NCBI GenBank assembly: GCA_030640725.1
Contig: DAOWIV010000072.1
Coordinates: 1 to 12,218, forward strand
DNA from: Methanosarcinales archaeon
GTDB lineage: Archaea > Halobacteriota > Methanosarcinia > Methanosarcinales > Methanogasteraceae
DNA: 12,218 nt
Reading direction: 5' to 3'
Below the pieces are notes generated by a model, which saw nothing but the letters and a program-made list of their open reading frames with translations, had not been told where the DNA came from and did no database searches. Positions 5,933 to 12,218 of this stretch are shown one piece after another (the first letter of the stretch is position 1; every line of letters starts with the position of its first letter). Position numbers and translations under genes: made by a program.

Positions 5933-5937
5933 AGTAG

Positions 5938-6138
5938 ATGGCAAAACTTCGATCAGAGGAGATCAGGAACATGAGTCCGCAGGAAATGCTCGATGAGCTT
6001 GAATCACTGCGGGCAGAGTTGATCGGGGAGCGCGCGCTTGCATCTGCCGGCGGGGCGCCAGAAAACCCCGGACTTATCGGGGAACTACGACGTTCTATCG
6101 CACGAATCAGGACTATCCGGAAAGAGCGAGGTCTGTGA
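5938..6138 (+). CDS. rpl29: Large-subunit ribosomal protein L29 (uL29)
   Basis: uL29 is a small helical protein at the tunnel exit near uL23. The 66-residue product has the two-helix pattern typical of the family: LRSEEIRNMSPQEMLDELES, then a turn, then GLIGELRRSIARIRTIRKERG. The loop between them carries a short ASAGGAPENPG segment. It starts 5 bases after the S3 stop, with GGAGG at the end of S3. Confidence 0.95.
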   Translation: MAKLRSEEIRNMSPQEMLDELESLRAELIGERALASAGGAPENPGLIGELRRSIARIRTIRKERGL

Positions 6139-6174
6139 CCGGCTTGCGATCAATTTACGGCTGATTTATGACTG

Positions 6175-6645
6175 ATGCATGACCAATTTCGTGGCAAAAT
6201 GGCTATGGCTGAAGGATACAATATCACCCCTGAAAATCTGGTATATCACACGCTGATCGGTCTTGAAGTTGTGGTTTCAGGCAGCGCGAACCCTGATATG
6301 GTCGGGATCACAGGCGTGGTGATCGACGAGACGAGGAACACGCTGGTCATCAGTCCTTCCCTGACAGGGGTCTTCCACGGGAAACCGAACCGGGAGATTG
6401 ATATCGATAGTGATGGGGACCGCGGCGACAGAGGCGTTTTGCCAGAGTTACCCCTATCACCAGCGTCACCAGAAGGTGACAGCGCCACCCTAACAGGAAA
6501 GGATGACAGGATCATCCCGAAGTCACATACCACCTTCATATTCGAACTGCCGGGAAGTGACAGGGTCAGGATCAACGGAGGCTTGCTCGTGGCACGTCCC
6601 GAAGACCGAATTGCAAAGAAACATAAGAAGCCCGGACGCATATAA
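6175..6645 (+). CDS. rnp1: Ribonuclease P protein component 1 (Rpp29/Rnp1) with internal insertion
   Basis: Rpp29 is a protein subunit of archaeal RNase P, which trims the 5' leaders of precursor tRNAs; it works with Rpp21 on the RNA specificity domain. The family start is clear at ITPENLVYHTLIGLEVVV (17-34), followed by NPDMVGITGVVIDETRNTLVI, and the C-terminal strand pair VRINGGLLVARPEDRI is intact. Between about residues 61 and 111 there is an extra segment of about 50 residues, rich in Asp, Gly, Pro and Ser (DIDSDGDRGDRG), absent from the usual protein of about 95-105 residues. No strong ribosome binding site is present; ATGs at 6199 and 6205 are alternative starts nearer the conserved region. 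The gene's location between L29 and S17 is standard for euryarchaea. Confidence 0.92.
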   Translation: MHDQFRGKMAMAEGYNITPENLVYHTLIGLEVVVSGSANPDMVGITGVVIDETRNTLVISPSLTGVFHGKPNREIDIDSDGDRGDRGVLPELPLSPASPEGDSATLTGKDDRIIPKSHTTFIFELPGSDRVRINGGLLVARPEDRIAKKHKKPGRI

Positions 6646-6705
6646 CAACAACCGGATGACGAACAACTGAATTGAAGAATAGATACTAATCAAGAGGAAT
6701 AATCG

Positions 6706-7029
6706 ATGGCAAGAAATATTGGATTGGCGAACGTACCCATACCGTCTGACCAGTGCGATGATCCGAACTGCCCGTTCCATGGCAAACTGCCGGTTCGAGG
6801 GCAGGTGCTGGACGGAGTCGTTATAGGTTCCAAGATGGACCGAACTGTGGTGATCGAGCGCACTCATGAGAGAAAAATATTCAAATACGAGCGATACGAA
6901 AAGCGCAGTTCCCGGATTCATGCTCACAACCCCCCGTGTTTGAATGCGAAGGAAGGTGACACCGTAAAGATTGCTGAGTGCCGCCCGCTAAGTAAGACCA
7001 AATCTTTTGTGGTGGTGTCGATAACATGA
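6706..7029 (+). CDS. rps17: Small-subunit ribosomal protein S17 (uS17)
   Basis: uS17 is a primary 16S rRNA-binding protein with an OB fold in the body of the 30S subunit. The 107-residue product has the archaeal N-terminal extension with CDDPNCPFHGKLPVRGQVL, then the core VVIGSKMDRTVVIERTHERKI, RIHAHNPPC and GDTVKIAECRPLSKTKSFVVV. An AGAGGA ribosome binding site lies 8-9 bases before the start. The stop codon overlaps the L14 start in an ATGA arrangement, indicating coupled translation. Confidence 0.98.
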   Translation: MARNIGLANVPIPSDQCDDPNCPFHGKLPVRGQVLDGVVIGSKMDRTVVIERTHERKIFKYERYEKRSSRIHAHNPPCLNAKEGDTVKIAECRPLSKTKSFVVVSIT

Positions 7030-7424
7030 AGGGCATTCGGGCATCAATGACACGCCCGCTTAACGCGGGAGCAAAGTTAAACTGCGTGGACAATACCGGC
7101 GCAAGGGTCGTAGGAGTCATCTCGGTCATTGGCTATCGCGGTGTAAAGAACCGGTATCCGAAGGCAGGCATCGGAGATATGCTTGTAGTGTCTGTGAAGA
7201 AAGGCACTCCTGAGATGCGCAGGCAAATCCTGCGGGCTGTGGTGATCCGACAGAAGAAGGAATATAAACGCCCGAATGGTATGCGCGTATCGTTTGAGGA
7301 CAATGCAGTGGTAATTACTGACGACGACGGCATCCCAAAGGGTACCGAGATCAAAGGACCGGTCGCAAGAGAGGTGGCAGAGCGGTTCCCGAAGATAGCG
7401 TCTGCAGCAACGATCGTTGTGTAG
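7026..7424 (+). CDS. rpl14: Large-subunit ribosomal protein L14 (uL14)
   Basis: uL14 lies at the subunit interface of the 50S particle. The 132-residue protein has the family signature LNCVDNTGARVVGVISVIGYRG, the basic stretch VRQKKEYKRPNG in slightly altered form, and the C-terminal GTEIKGPVAREVAERFPKIASAATIVV. It overlaps S17 by four bases. It is the last ribosomal gene here: L24, S4e and L5, which normally follow in euryarchaea, are absent from the rest of the window. Confidence 0.98.
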   Translation: MKGIRASMTRPLNAGAKLNCVDNTGARVVGVISVIGYRGVKNRYPKAGIGDMLVVSVKKGTPEMRRQILRAVVIRQKKEYKRPNGMRVSFEDNAVVITDDDGIPKGTEIKGPVAREVAERFPKIASAATIVV

Positions 7425-7654
7425 TCTTCGAATATTCTTTCATGGCAATCAGGTATTAGCGGTGGCTATCCTTTTATTGCTGTGCGGGTGGCGATGCGGC
7501 GGCGGTTAGGTAGTATCGGGAATTTGCGGGCGCGCGGGAGCAGTCACCCGGGAAACACTATAATAACACGGTAACCAACATCGCTTTCAGGAAATCACCG
7601 CAATGGATATTGGATAATATGCGCGGAGCCTTGGAAAAACACGGAGGAATGACG
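7425..7654. other. Intergenic region between L14 and acetyl-CoA synthetase
   Basis: The gap of about 230 bases holds no gene. T-rich runs such as ATTCTTTCATGG (7432) and CCTTTTATTG (7471) could end the ribosomal transcript. CTATAATAA at 7558-7566 is a weak TATA-like element that could serve the synthetase, giving a leader of about 65 bases. The middle is unusually G-rich. Confidence 0.4.
7643..7647 (+). promoter_or_regulatory. Ribosome binding site deciding the acs start
   Basis: GGAGG lies 7 bases upstream of the ATG at 7655 and overlaps too closely with the ATG at 7649 and the longer TTG frame at 7610. This favours a protein beginning MANIIEKP. Confidence 0.7.
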
Positions 7655-9370
7655 ATGGCAAATATAATCGAAAAACCGAAAACGATCGTCCCGTGCCCGA
7701 ATCTGCAGGACTATGACGAGACTTACAGGACGTTTGAGTGGAAGAATGCATACGATCGGGTTGCATGGGACGACTGCGGCAGGCTGAATGCGGCAGAGAG
7801 CGCAGTGGACCGACATGCCAGATCATCGCGGAAGCACAAGGTCGCGCTGCACTGGCAGGGGGCGGACAGAAATGAGAAATACACGTTTCTCGAACTCTCC
7901 AATCTCTCAAACAGGTTCGCGAACGTCTTAACGTCGGCTGGAGTCGAGAAGCGCGACCGCGTATTCATATTCCTGCCACGAATCCCGGAACTATACGTAA
8001 GTTTTCTCGGCATCTTAAAAACCGGAGCGATCGCTGGCACCATGTTCTCTGCATTCGGACCGGAAGGACTGTATGACCGCCTGCATGACAGCGGCGCACG
8101 GTACCTGATCACCAATTTGAGTCTCAAGGAACGGGTATATGAGATAAAAGACAATCTCCCGGATCTTGAGTGGATTATCGTGGTGGACGAAACCGATGTC
8201 GCGGAGGGAGAGATCAGTTACCCCGAAGCGATGAAGAAAGCATCCGATACGTTCGATGTTGTGATGCTGTCACCCGACGATCCTGCATTCATGCTGTACA
8301 CGTCCGGAACCACGGGAAAGCCGAAAGGCGTGGTTCACAGGCATCTTGCGATCGTGCAGCAGCATCTGACCACCGAATGGGTGCTGGACCTCCACGATGA
8401 CGACATCTACTGGTGCACCGCAGACCCTGGCTGGATCACAGGGATCTCTTATGGCATACTCGGTCCGTTCTCGTGCGGCGCATCGGTCGTGGTCCACGAT
8501 GGCAGGTTTGATCCTGATGTCTGGTACTCGTTAATCGAGCAGTACCGTGTGACCGTCTGGTACAGCGCGCCCACCGCATTCAGGATGCTTGCGCAAGCCC
8601 ATGACGCGCACAAGAACCATGACCTGAGCAGCCTCAGGCACATCTGCAGCGTCGGCGAGCCGCTGAATGCTGAGATTGTGCACTGGGGCGTGCGAACATT
8701 CGGGCTACCGATCCATGACAACTTCTGGCAGACCGAGACCGGCGGCATCCTGGTTGCCAATTATCCGTCGATGCCGATAAAACCCGGCTGGATGGGGAAG
8801 CCGACACCAGGAATAAGTGCCGCAATCATCGACGATGACGGAACGGAGGTCCGGCGCGGCGTCGAGGGAAATCTCGCGCTGAAGCCCGATTTCCCGTCGC
8901 TCATGCTCGAGATATGGAAGAATCCCTCGAAATACGCGGAGTATTTCATGAGTGGCTGGTATCTCACGGGCGATAGGGCTGTGCAGCACGAGGACGGTTA
9001 CTTCCTCTTCATTGGAAGGTCTGATGACGTGATCAACACATCCGGCGAGCGTGTGGGACCGTTTGAGGTCGAATCAGTGCTGATCGAGCATCCGGCGATT
9101 GTGGAAGCTGGCGTGATCGGAAAACCGGATCCGTTGCGTGGCGAGATCATCAAGGCGTTTGTCGTACTTGGCGACGGTTATGAGCCGTCCGACGAGCTTG
9201 AGTCCGATGTGAGACGGTTTGTGAAGGCGCGGCTTGCGGGTCATGCGTATCCGCGGGAGTTTGAGATTGTGGAGGCGCTTCCAAAGACAAGGAGCGGAAA
9301 GATCGTCAGGAGGATGCTTCGGGCAAAGGAACTTGGGCTTCCGATCGGGGATGTCTCGATGCTTGAGTAG
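7655..9370 (+). CDS. acsA: AMP-forming acetyl-CoA synthetase-like acyl-CoA ligase
   Basis: The 571-residue protein belongs to the adenylate-forming ligases that turn a carboxylic acid, ATP and CoA into acyl-CoA, AMP and pyrophosphate in the cytoplasm. The motifs are complete: TSGTTGKPKG (216-225), WQTETGG (358-364), YLTGDRA (436-442), GRSDDVINTSGERVGPFEVE (454-473) and LPKTRSGKI with the adenylation lysine at 549. Trp358 corresponds to the residue that restricts known acetyl-CoA synthetases to short acids, where medium-chain enzymes have Gly. Acetate or propionate is therefore the likely substrate. Length and the start YDETYRTFEWKNA resemble Bacillus AcsA. It stands alone between L14 and purC and is not obviously part of an operon. 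It could serve acetate assimilation or short fatty acid activation. Confidence 0.9.
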   Translation: MANIIEKPKTIVPCPNLQDYDETYRTFEWKNAYDRVAWDDCGRLNAAESAVDRHARSSRKHKVALHWQGADRNEKYTFLELSNLSNRFANVLTSAGVEKRDRVFIFLPRIPELYVSFLGILKTGAIAGTMFSAFGPEGLYDRLHDSGARYLITNLSLKERVYEIKDNLPDLEWIIVVDETDVAEGEISYPEAMKKASDTFDVVMLSPDDPAFMLYTSGTTGKPKGVVHRHLAIVQQHLTTEWVLDLHDDDIYWCTADPGWITGISYGILGPFSCGASVVVHDGRFDPDVWYSLIEQYRVTVWYSAPTAFRMLAQAHDAHKNHDLSSLRHICSVGEPLNAEIVHWGVRTFGLPIHDNFWQTETGGILVANYPSMPIKPGWMGKPTPGISAAIIDDDGTEVRRGVEGNLALKPDFPSLMLEIWKNPSKYAEYFMSGWYLTGDRAVQHEDGYFLFIGRSDDVINTSGERVGPFEVESVLIEHPAIVEAGVIGKPDPLRGEIIKAFVVLGDGYEPSDELESDVRRFVKARLAGHAYPREFEIVEALPKTRSGKIVRRMLRAKELGLPIGDVSMLE

Positions 9371-9422
9371 AATGATACCTGGGAAAGGACACTACCCTGA
9401 AAAGCACCCCGCCTGCCCGGAA

Positions 9423-9432
9423 AAGATTAAAA
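9423..9432 (+). promoter_or_regulatory. Candidate promoter of purC
   Basis: AGATTAAAAC, about 29 bases before the purC ATG, resembles a TATA box and would give an almost leaderless transcript. This fits the absence of a ribosome binding site before purC. Confidence 0.35.
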
Positions 9433-9456
9433 CCATCCGCAGCCACAGATAACCTC

Positions 9457-10206
9457 ATGACGACCACACGGAGGAGAGCCGGCAAATCAAAAGACATCTT
9501 CGAGGAGGACGGAAAAACGTTCTTTGAATTCACGGACCGCACAACGGCGTTTGACGGGGTAAAAAAGGACGAGTTCTCGCACAAAGGCGAGGTCTGCTGC
9601 AGATTATCCACGTACTGGTTCGAAATTCTGGAAAAGGAGGGCATACCAACGCAGTTCCGTGCTTATGTCCCGCCAAACATCATGGAGGTCGAACCGCTTG
9701 ATATCATTCCAATCGAGGTTATCTGGCGCAATTTTGTCGCAGGATCGATCCTGAGGCGGCATGAACGTGGAGAATCTCTGCCGGTCGAGATTGAACCGCG
9801 TGTGGGCGCGAGGATACCCGGTGGAATGGTTGAATTCACGACCAAATTCGAGGAAAAGGACCGCCCGATCGATGAGCAGGAGATACTGGATAACGGATGG
9901 TTAACATTGGATGAACTGGATTATATCAGGGAGTGTACCCGCCTGACAAACGAGATCATGAGCGAGCGTCTGCTCAAGCGGGGCATCATTCTTGCGGATT
10001 TCAAGATCGAGTTTGGCAGGGACAAGAATGCCACAGAAAGGATTCTGCTTGCAGATGAGGTCGGAACGCCGGACGGCTGCCGGTTCTGGGACAAAGGCGC
10101 TTACGAACATGGCGTGATCGAAAGTCTTGACAAGGATGTGTACCGTTACGACAAAGGAGACCTCTCAGACGTCTATCTAAGAATTCAGAGAAGAATCTGT
10201 GAATAA
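9457..10206 (+). CDS. purC: Phosphoribosylaminoimidazole-succinocarboxamide synthase
   Basis: PurC joins aspartate to carboxyaminoimidazole ribotide using ATP, the eighth step of inosine monophosphate synthesis. The 249-residue product has the usual length. Diagnostic segments are GKSKDIFEEDGKTFFEFTDRTTAFDG at the ATP-binding N-terminal sheet, IEVIWRNFVAGSILRR (84-99 region), EFTTKFEEKDRPI, and near the end ADFKIEFGRDKN with ILLADEVGTPDGCRFWD. In that last motif bacterial enzymes usually have SSR rather than GCR. It is followed by the Tsr3-like gene after 13 bases, so the two are probably co-transcribed. Confidence 0.93.
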   Translation: MTTTRRRAGKSKDIFEEDGKTFFEFTDRTTAFDGVKKDEFSHKGEVCCRLSTYWFEILEKEGIPTQFRAYVPPNIMEVEPLDIIPIEVIWRNFVAGSILRRHERGESLPVEIEPRVGARIPGGMVEFTTKFEEKDRPIDEQEILDNGWLTLDELDYIRECTRLTNEIMSERLLKRGIILADFKIEFGRDKNATERILLADEVGTPDGCRFWDKGAYEHGVIESLDKDVYRYDKGDLSDVYLRIQRRICE

Positions 10207-10219
10207 TAGCTGATAGATA

Positions 10220-10708
10220 ATGCATCCATTGTACCTGTATCATGCGGATCAATGCGATCCAAAGAAGTGTACCGGCAAAAAACTGATTCGATTCGGGCTG
10301 GTAGAGCGGCGCAAGCCTGACGGACTACCACGCACCTCGATACTGTTAAGCCCGTTCTCACCAAGGGCGCTTGCCCCGAATGATGCAGGCACGAGCATCT
10401 CTGCGCTGGATTGTTCGTGGGAACATGCGGAAACGGTTTTTGGGAAGCTCCGCCAGATGAAACAGAGAGCACTCCCGTATCTGGTCGCTGCAAACCCTGT
10501 GAATTTCGGAAAGCCGTTCAAACTCACGACTGTTGAGGCATTTGCCGCTGCTCTGTACATTTTTGGAGAGTCCGAGCAGTCATCACTAATACTCGACAAA
10601 TTCAAGTGGGGACATACCTTTCTTGAGCTGAACCGGCAGTTACTGGATGAATATGCACAGGCAAAGGACAGTTCAGAGGTTGTAGCGATTCAGAGCGAGT
10701 ATCTTTAA
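10220..10708 (+). CDS. tsr3: Tsr3/DUF367-family rRNA aminocarboxypropyltransferase
   Basis: Tsr3 transfers the 3-amino-3-carboxypropyl group of S-adenosylmethionine to a uridine or pseudouridine of small-subunit rRNA, late in ribosome maturation. The 162-residue product begins with the family signature LYLYHADQCDPKKCTGKKLIRFG. It continues with ILLSPFSPRALAPNDA, the ALDCSWEHA motif, RALPYLVAANPVNFGKPFKLTTVEAFAAALYIFG and a final FKWGHTFLELNRQLLDEYA. This is the usual archaeal length. It lies 13 bases after purC with no clear ribosome binding site. In archaea the target is expected to be 16S rRNA; that is family knowledge, not seen here. Confidence 0.93.
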   Translation: MHPLYLYHADQCDPKKCTGKKLIRFGLVERRKPDGLPRTSILLSPFSPRALAPNDAGTSISALDCSWEHAETVFGKLRQMKQRALPYLVAANPVNFGKPFKLTTVEAFAAALYIFGESEQSSLILDKFKWGHTFLELNRQLLDEYAQAKDSSEVVAIQSEYL

Positions 10709-10713
10709 AATAT

Positions 10714-10723
10714 CTTTTTATAG
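10714..10723 (+). promoter_or_regulatory. Candidate promoter of the diadenylate cyclase gene (and possible tsr3 terminator)
   Basis: CTTTTTATAG lies about 45 bases before the ATG at 10764. Its T-run directly after the tsr3 stop could also end the upstream transcript. The downstream GAGGGG, 6 bases before the ATG, is a good ribosome binding site. Confidence 0.4.
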
Positions 10724-10763
10724 ATTGCGTACGTATCCATATAATGATGAATGAGGGGATTTC

Positions 10764-11633
10764 ATGCGCATAGAAGAAGCAATCAGCAGGTCGGCGGTCG
10801 ATATCGCAGAACGCATCCGAGCGTCCGCTATACTGCTCCCTGACTCGTACGCTTCCGAAGAGATCGAAACATGCATCCCAGTCGTGGTTCTGCCAAAAAA
10901 AGCGTCTGATCTGGTGTATCAGATGATGCCGAGCCCGACCATAAAGGAAAAGACCGTGCTTCAGGAGCACATACGAAAACTTGCTGTTGTCGGGTATCTC
11001 GAAGGCGCGATCAGCGGCATGATCGTCGGGGTGATCGATGCCCCGAACTTTGACTCAATCGTTGTATATGACCCAAGAGAGAGCCACGCAGTAAAATCAA
11101 TGCAAGAATGCGAAAGAATTGTAAATTCGGATGTTTTTCGTGCGGTTATGAGCCTCTCGCTTGAATTCGCGCTCGAGGGGCGAGAAGGCAGGCATATCGG
11201 CACAGCGTTCATCGTCGGGGACGAGAAGAACGTTCTTGAGAGGTCCCATCAGCTCCTGCTCAATCCATTCAAAGGTCACGCCCGCCATACCCGGCTGATC
11301 ACGAACAAAGACAACTGGGAGACGATCAAGGAGTTTGCGCAACTGGACGGTATTTTTGTAGTGTCAGGTGAGGGGGTTATGTGTGCGTCCGGCAGGTATC
11401 TTGATGTGGATGCAAGATCTGTGAGCATCCTGCAGGGTCTTGGCGGGCGACATGCGGCATCAGCCGCGATCACCGCCGAAACCGATGCGGTCGCAGTCGT
11501 CGTCTCCGCGTCCGGCGTGATCCGCGTGTATCAGGACAGGGAGCAGATCATCGTGATCGAACCAGGGGAATGGGTCGGGCGGTTCTACCGCAACGTACTT
11601 GAGTCAGACGAACCATCACAATCACAAACGTGA
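10764..11633 (+). CDS. dacZ: Archaeal diadenylate cyclase (DacZ type)
   Basis: The enzyme makes the second messenger cyclic di-AMP from two ATP molecules; in haloarchaea it is essential and linked to osmotic balance. The 289-residue protein has the archaeal two-part design. Residues about 1-110 resemble the C-terminal domain of pyruvate kinase. The DAC domain follows from about 125, entering at LEGREGRHIGTAFIVGD (137-153). The catalytic motifs are LDGIFVVSGEGVMCASGRYLD (194-214) and GGRHAASAAIT (227-237), followed by TDAVAVVVSASGVIRVY. The first motif reads DGI where DGA is usual; Asp195 and Gly196 are kept, as is the Arg229-His230 pair, so activity is probably retained. A phosphoesterase gene follows after 46 bases. 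Confidence 0.88.
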   Translation: MRIEEAISRSAVDIAERIRASAILLPDSYASEEIETCIPVVVLPKKASDLVYQMMPSPTIKEKTVLQEHIRKLAVVGYLEGAISGMIVGVIDAPNFDSIVVYDPRESHAVKSMQECERIVNSDVFRAVMSLSLEFALEGREGRHIGTAFIVGDEKNVLERSHQLLLNPFKGHARHTRLITNKDNWETIKEFAQLDGIFVVSGEGVMCASGRYLDVDARSVSILQGLGGRHAASAAITAETDAVAVVVSASGVIRVYQDREQIIVIEPGEWVGRFYRNVLESDEPSQSQT

Positions 11634-11679
11634 TCGAAAACCACGATCACCATTCAAACGAGATATATGAGGTGGAGCG

Positions 11680-12218
11680 ATGAGATTACTTGCAATATCC
11701 GACCCACACGGCGATTACGCGCAGATACCTGCCCTCGTGCGCAAGGCAGGGCGCGTTGATGTCGTGCTGATCGCCGGCGATATCACCAACTTCGGACCGG
11801 ACGAACTGACTTACGATCTGCTCAGCCTGCTTGAGCCGCTCAAATGTCCTGTGCTTGCGATTCCAGGAAACTGCGACCAGCGAAGCATTCTTGCAACCCT
11901 TGACGCGTCAAGCGCAGTCAATCTTGAGAATGCCGTGCACACCATCGGGAATGTCACATTTGCTGGCATCGGCGGCTCGAATCCGACGCCGTTTGACACG
12001 CCCCTTGAGCGATCCGAAGATGAGATCAGTGCGATGCTAAACGATCTGTTGAGCCGGGCAGGCGGGGCGGAAGAGGCAGGAGATGGAGCGCGAATCGTGT
12101 TGCTTTCGCATGCGCCCCCGAAGAACACGCTCGACCGGATACCTGGAGGAAACGCAGGGAGCGAGGCGATTGCAGGTGCAATTGGCAAAGCCGACCTGAT
12201 CGTGTGCGGACATATCCA
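11680..12218 (+). CDS. Calcineurin-like metallophosphoesterase, 3' end cut by window
   Basis: The open frame runs without a stop from the ATG to the window end (179 complete codons). It shows the metal-binding motifs of the superfamily in order: DPHGD (residues 8-12), AGDI (35-38 region), PGNCD, LLSHAPP and CGHI at the truncated end, where GHxH is expected. The second motif ends in Cys rather than the more common His or Asp. Similar short proteins in archaea are annotated as phosphodiesterases of unknown substrate. GAGGTGG lies a few bases before the start. Its position after the cyclase suggests, weakly, a role with cyclic nucleotides, but no substrate can be read from the sequence. Confidence 0.88.
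   Translation, partial: MRLLAISDPHGDYAQIPALVRKAGRVDVVLIAGDITNFGPDELTYDLLSLLEPLKCPVLAIPGNCDQRSILATLDASSAVNLENAVHTIGNVTFAGIGGSNPTPFDTPLERSEDEISAMLNDLLSRAGGAEEAGDGARIVLLSHAPPKNTLDRIPGGNAGSEAIAGAIGKADLIVCGHI

Noticed and set aside
5102..5944. Minus-strand open frame of 280 codons opposite the S3 gene
   Set aside because: Composition rich in Cys, Trp and His is typical of a shadow frame, and the opposite strand is a certain ribosomal gene with upstream ribosome binding site.

Overview
The window comes from an archaeon, most likely a euryarchaeote of the Halobacteriota (methanogen or alkane-oxidiser relatives). The evidence is archaeal-type ribosomal proteins in the order L23-L2-S19-L22-S3-L29-Rnp1-S17-L14, an archaeal RNase P subunit inside that run, a DacZ-type diadenylate cyclase, a Tsr3/DUF367 protein, TATA-like elements about 38 bases upstream of starts, and GGAGG/GGTGA ribosome binding sites. 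The lineage is inferred from gene content only.

Layout. (1) Bases 1-819 hold the 3' part of a group II intron: the end of its reverse transcriptase/maturase, which lacks an endonuclease domain, then RNA domains V and VI. (2) Bases 820-1137 have no convincing gene but contain a degenerate 9-bp repeat and one copy of a 32-bp repeat. (3) Bases 1138-2380 carry two minus-strand paralogous genes, 61% identical without gaps, resembling V4R / methanogen output-domain proteins. The second copy of the 32-bp repeat lies beyond them in inverted orientation. (4) Bases 2490-2793 are an intergenic region rich in short repeats: a perfect palindrome, a 14-bp tandem duplication, and an inverted array of ATTCGT-type 9-mers around a strong TATA-like core. 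(5) Bases 2794-7424 form the ribosomal protein cluster. It starts abruptly at L23 (no L3 or L4) and ends at L14 (no L24). (6) Bases 7655-12218 carry an AMP-forming acetyl-CoA synthetase, purC, a Tsr3-like rRNA modification enzyme, a diadenylate cyclase and a metallophosphoesterase cut by the window end.

How the genes work together. The ribosomal cluster encodes neighbouring parts of both subunits plus the Rpp29 subunit of RNase P. The downstream genes cover acetate activation, a purine synthesis step, 16S rRNA modification and cyclic di-AMP signalling. Apart from the short purC-tsr3 gap there is no strong sign that they form one unit.

The least ordinary features are a ribosomal protein S3 with a long Pro/Glu/Thr-rich linker ending in a His/Trp-rich, internally duplicated domain; an RNase P Rpp29 subunit with an acidic insertion of about 50 residues; the repeat-bracketed V4R-like gene pair where rpl3/rpl4 might be expected; and two unrelated families of period-9 repeats in the intergenic DNA.
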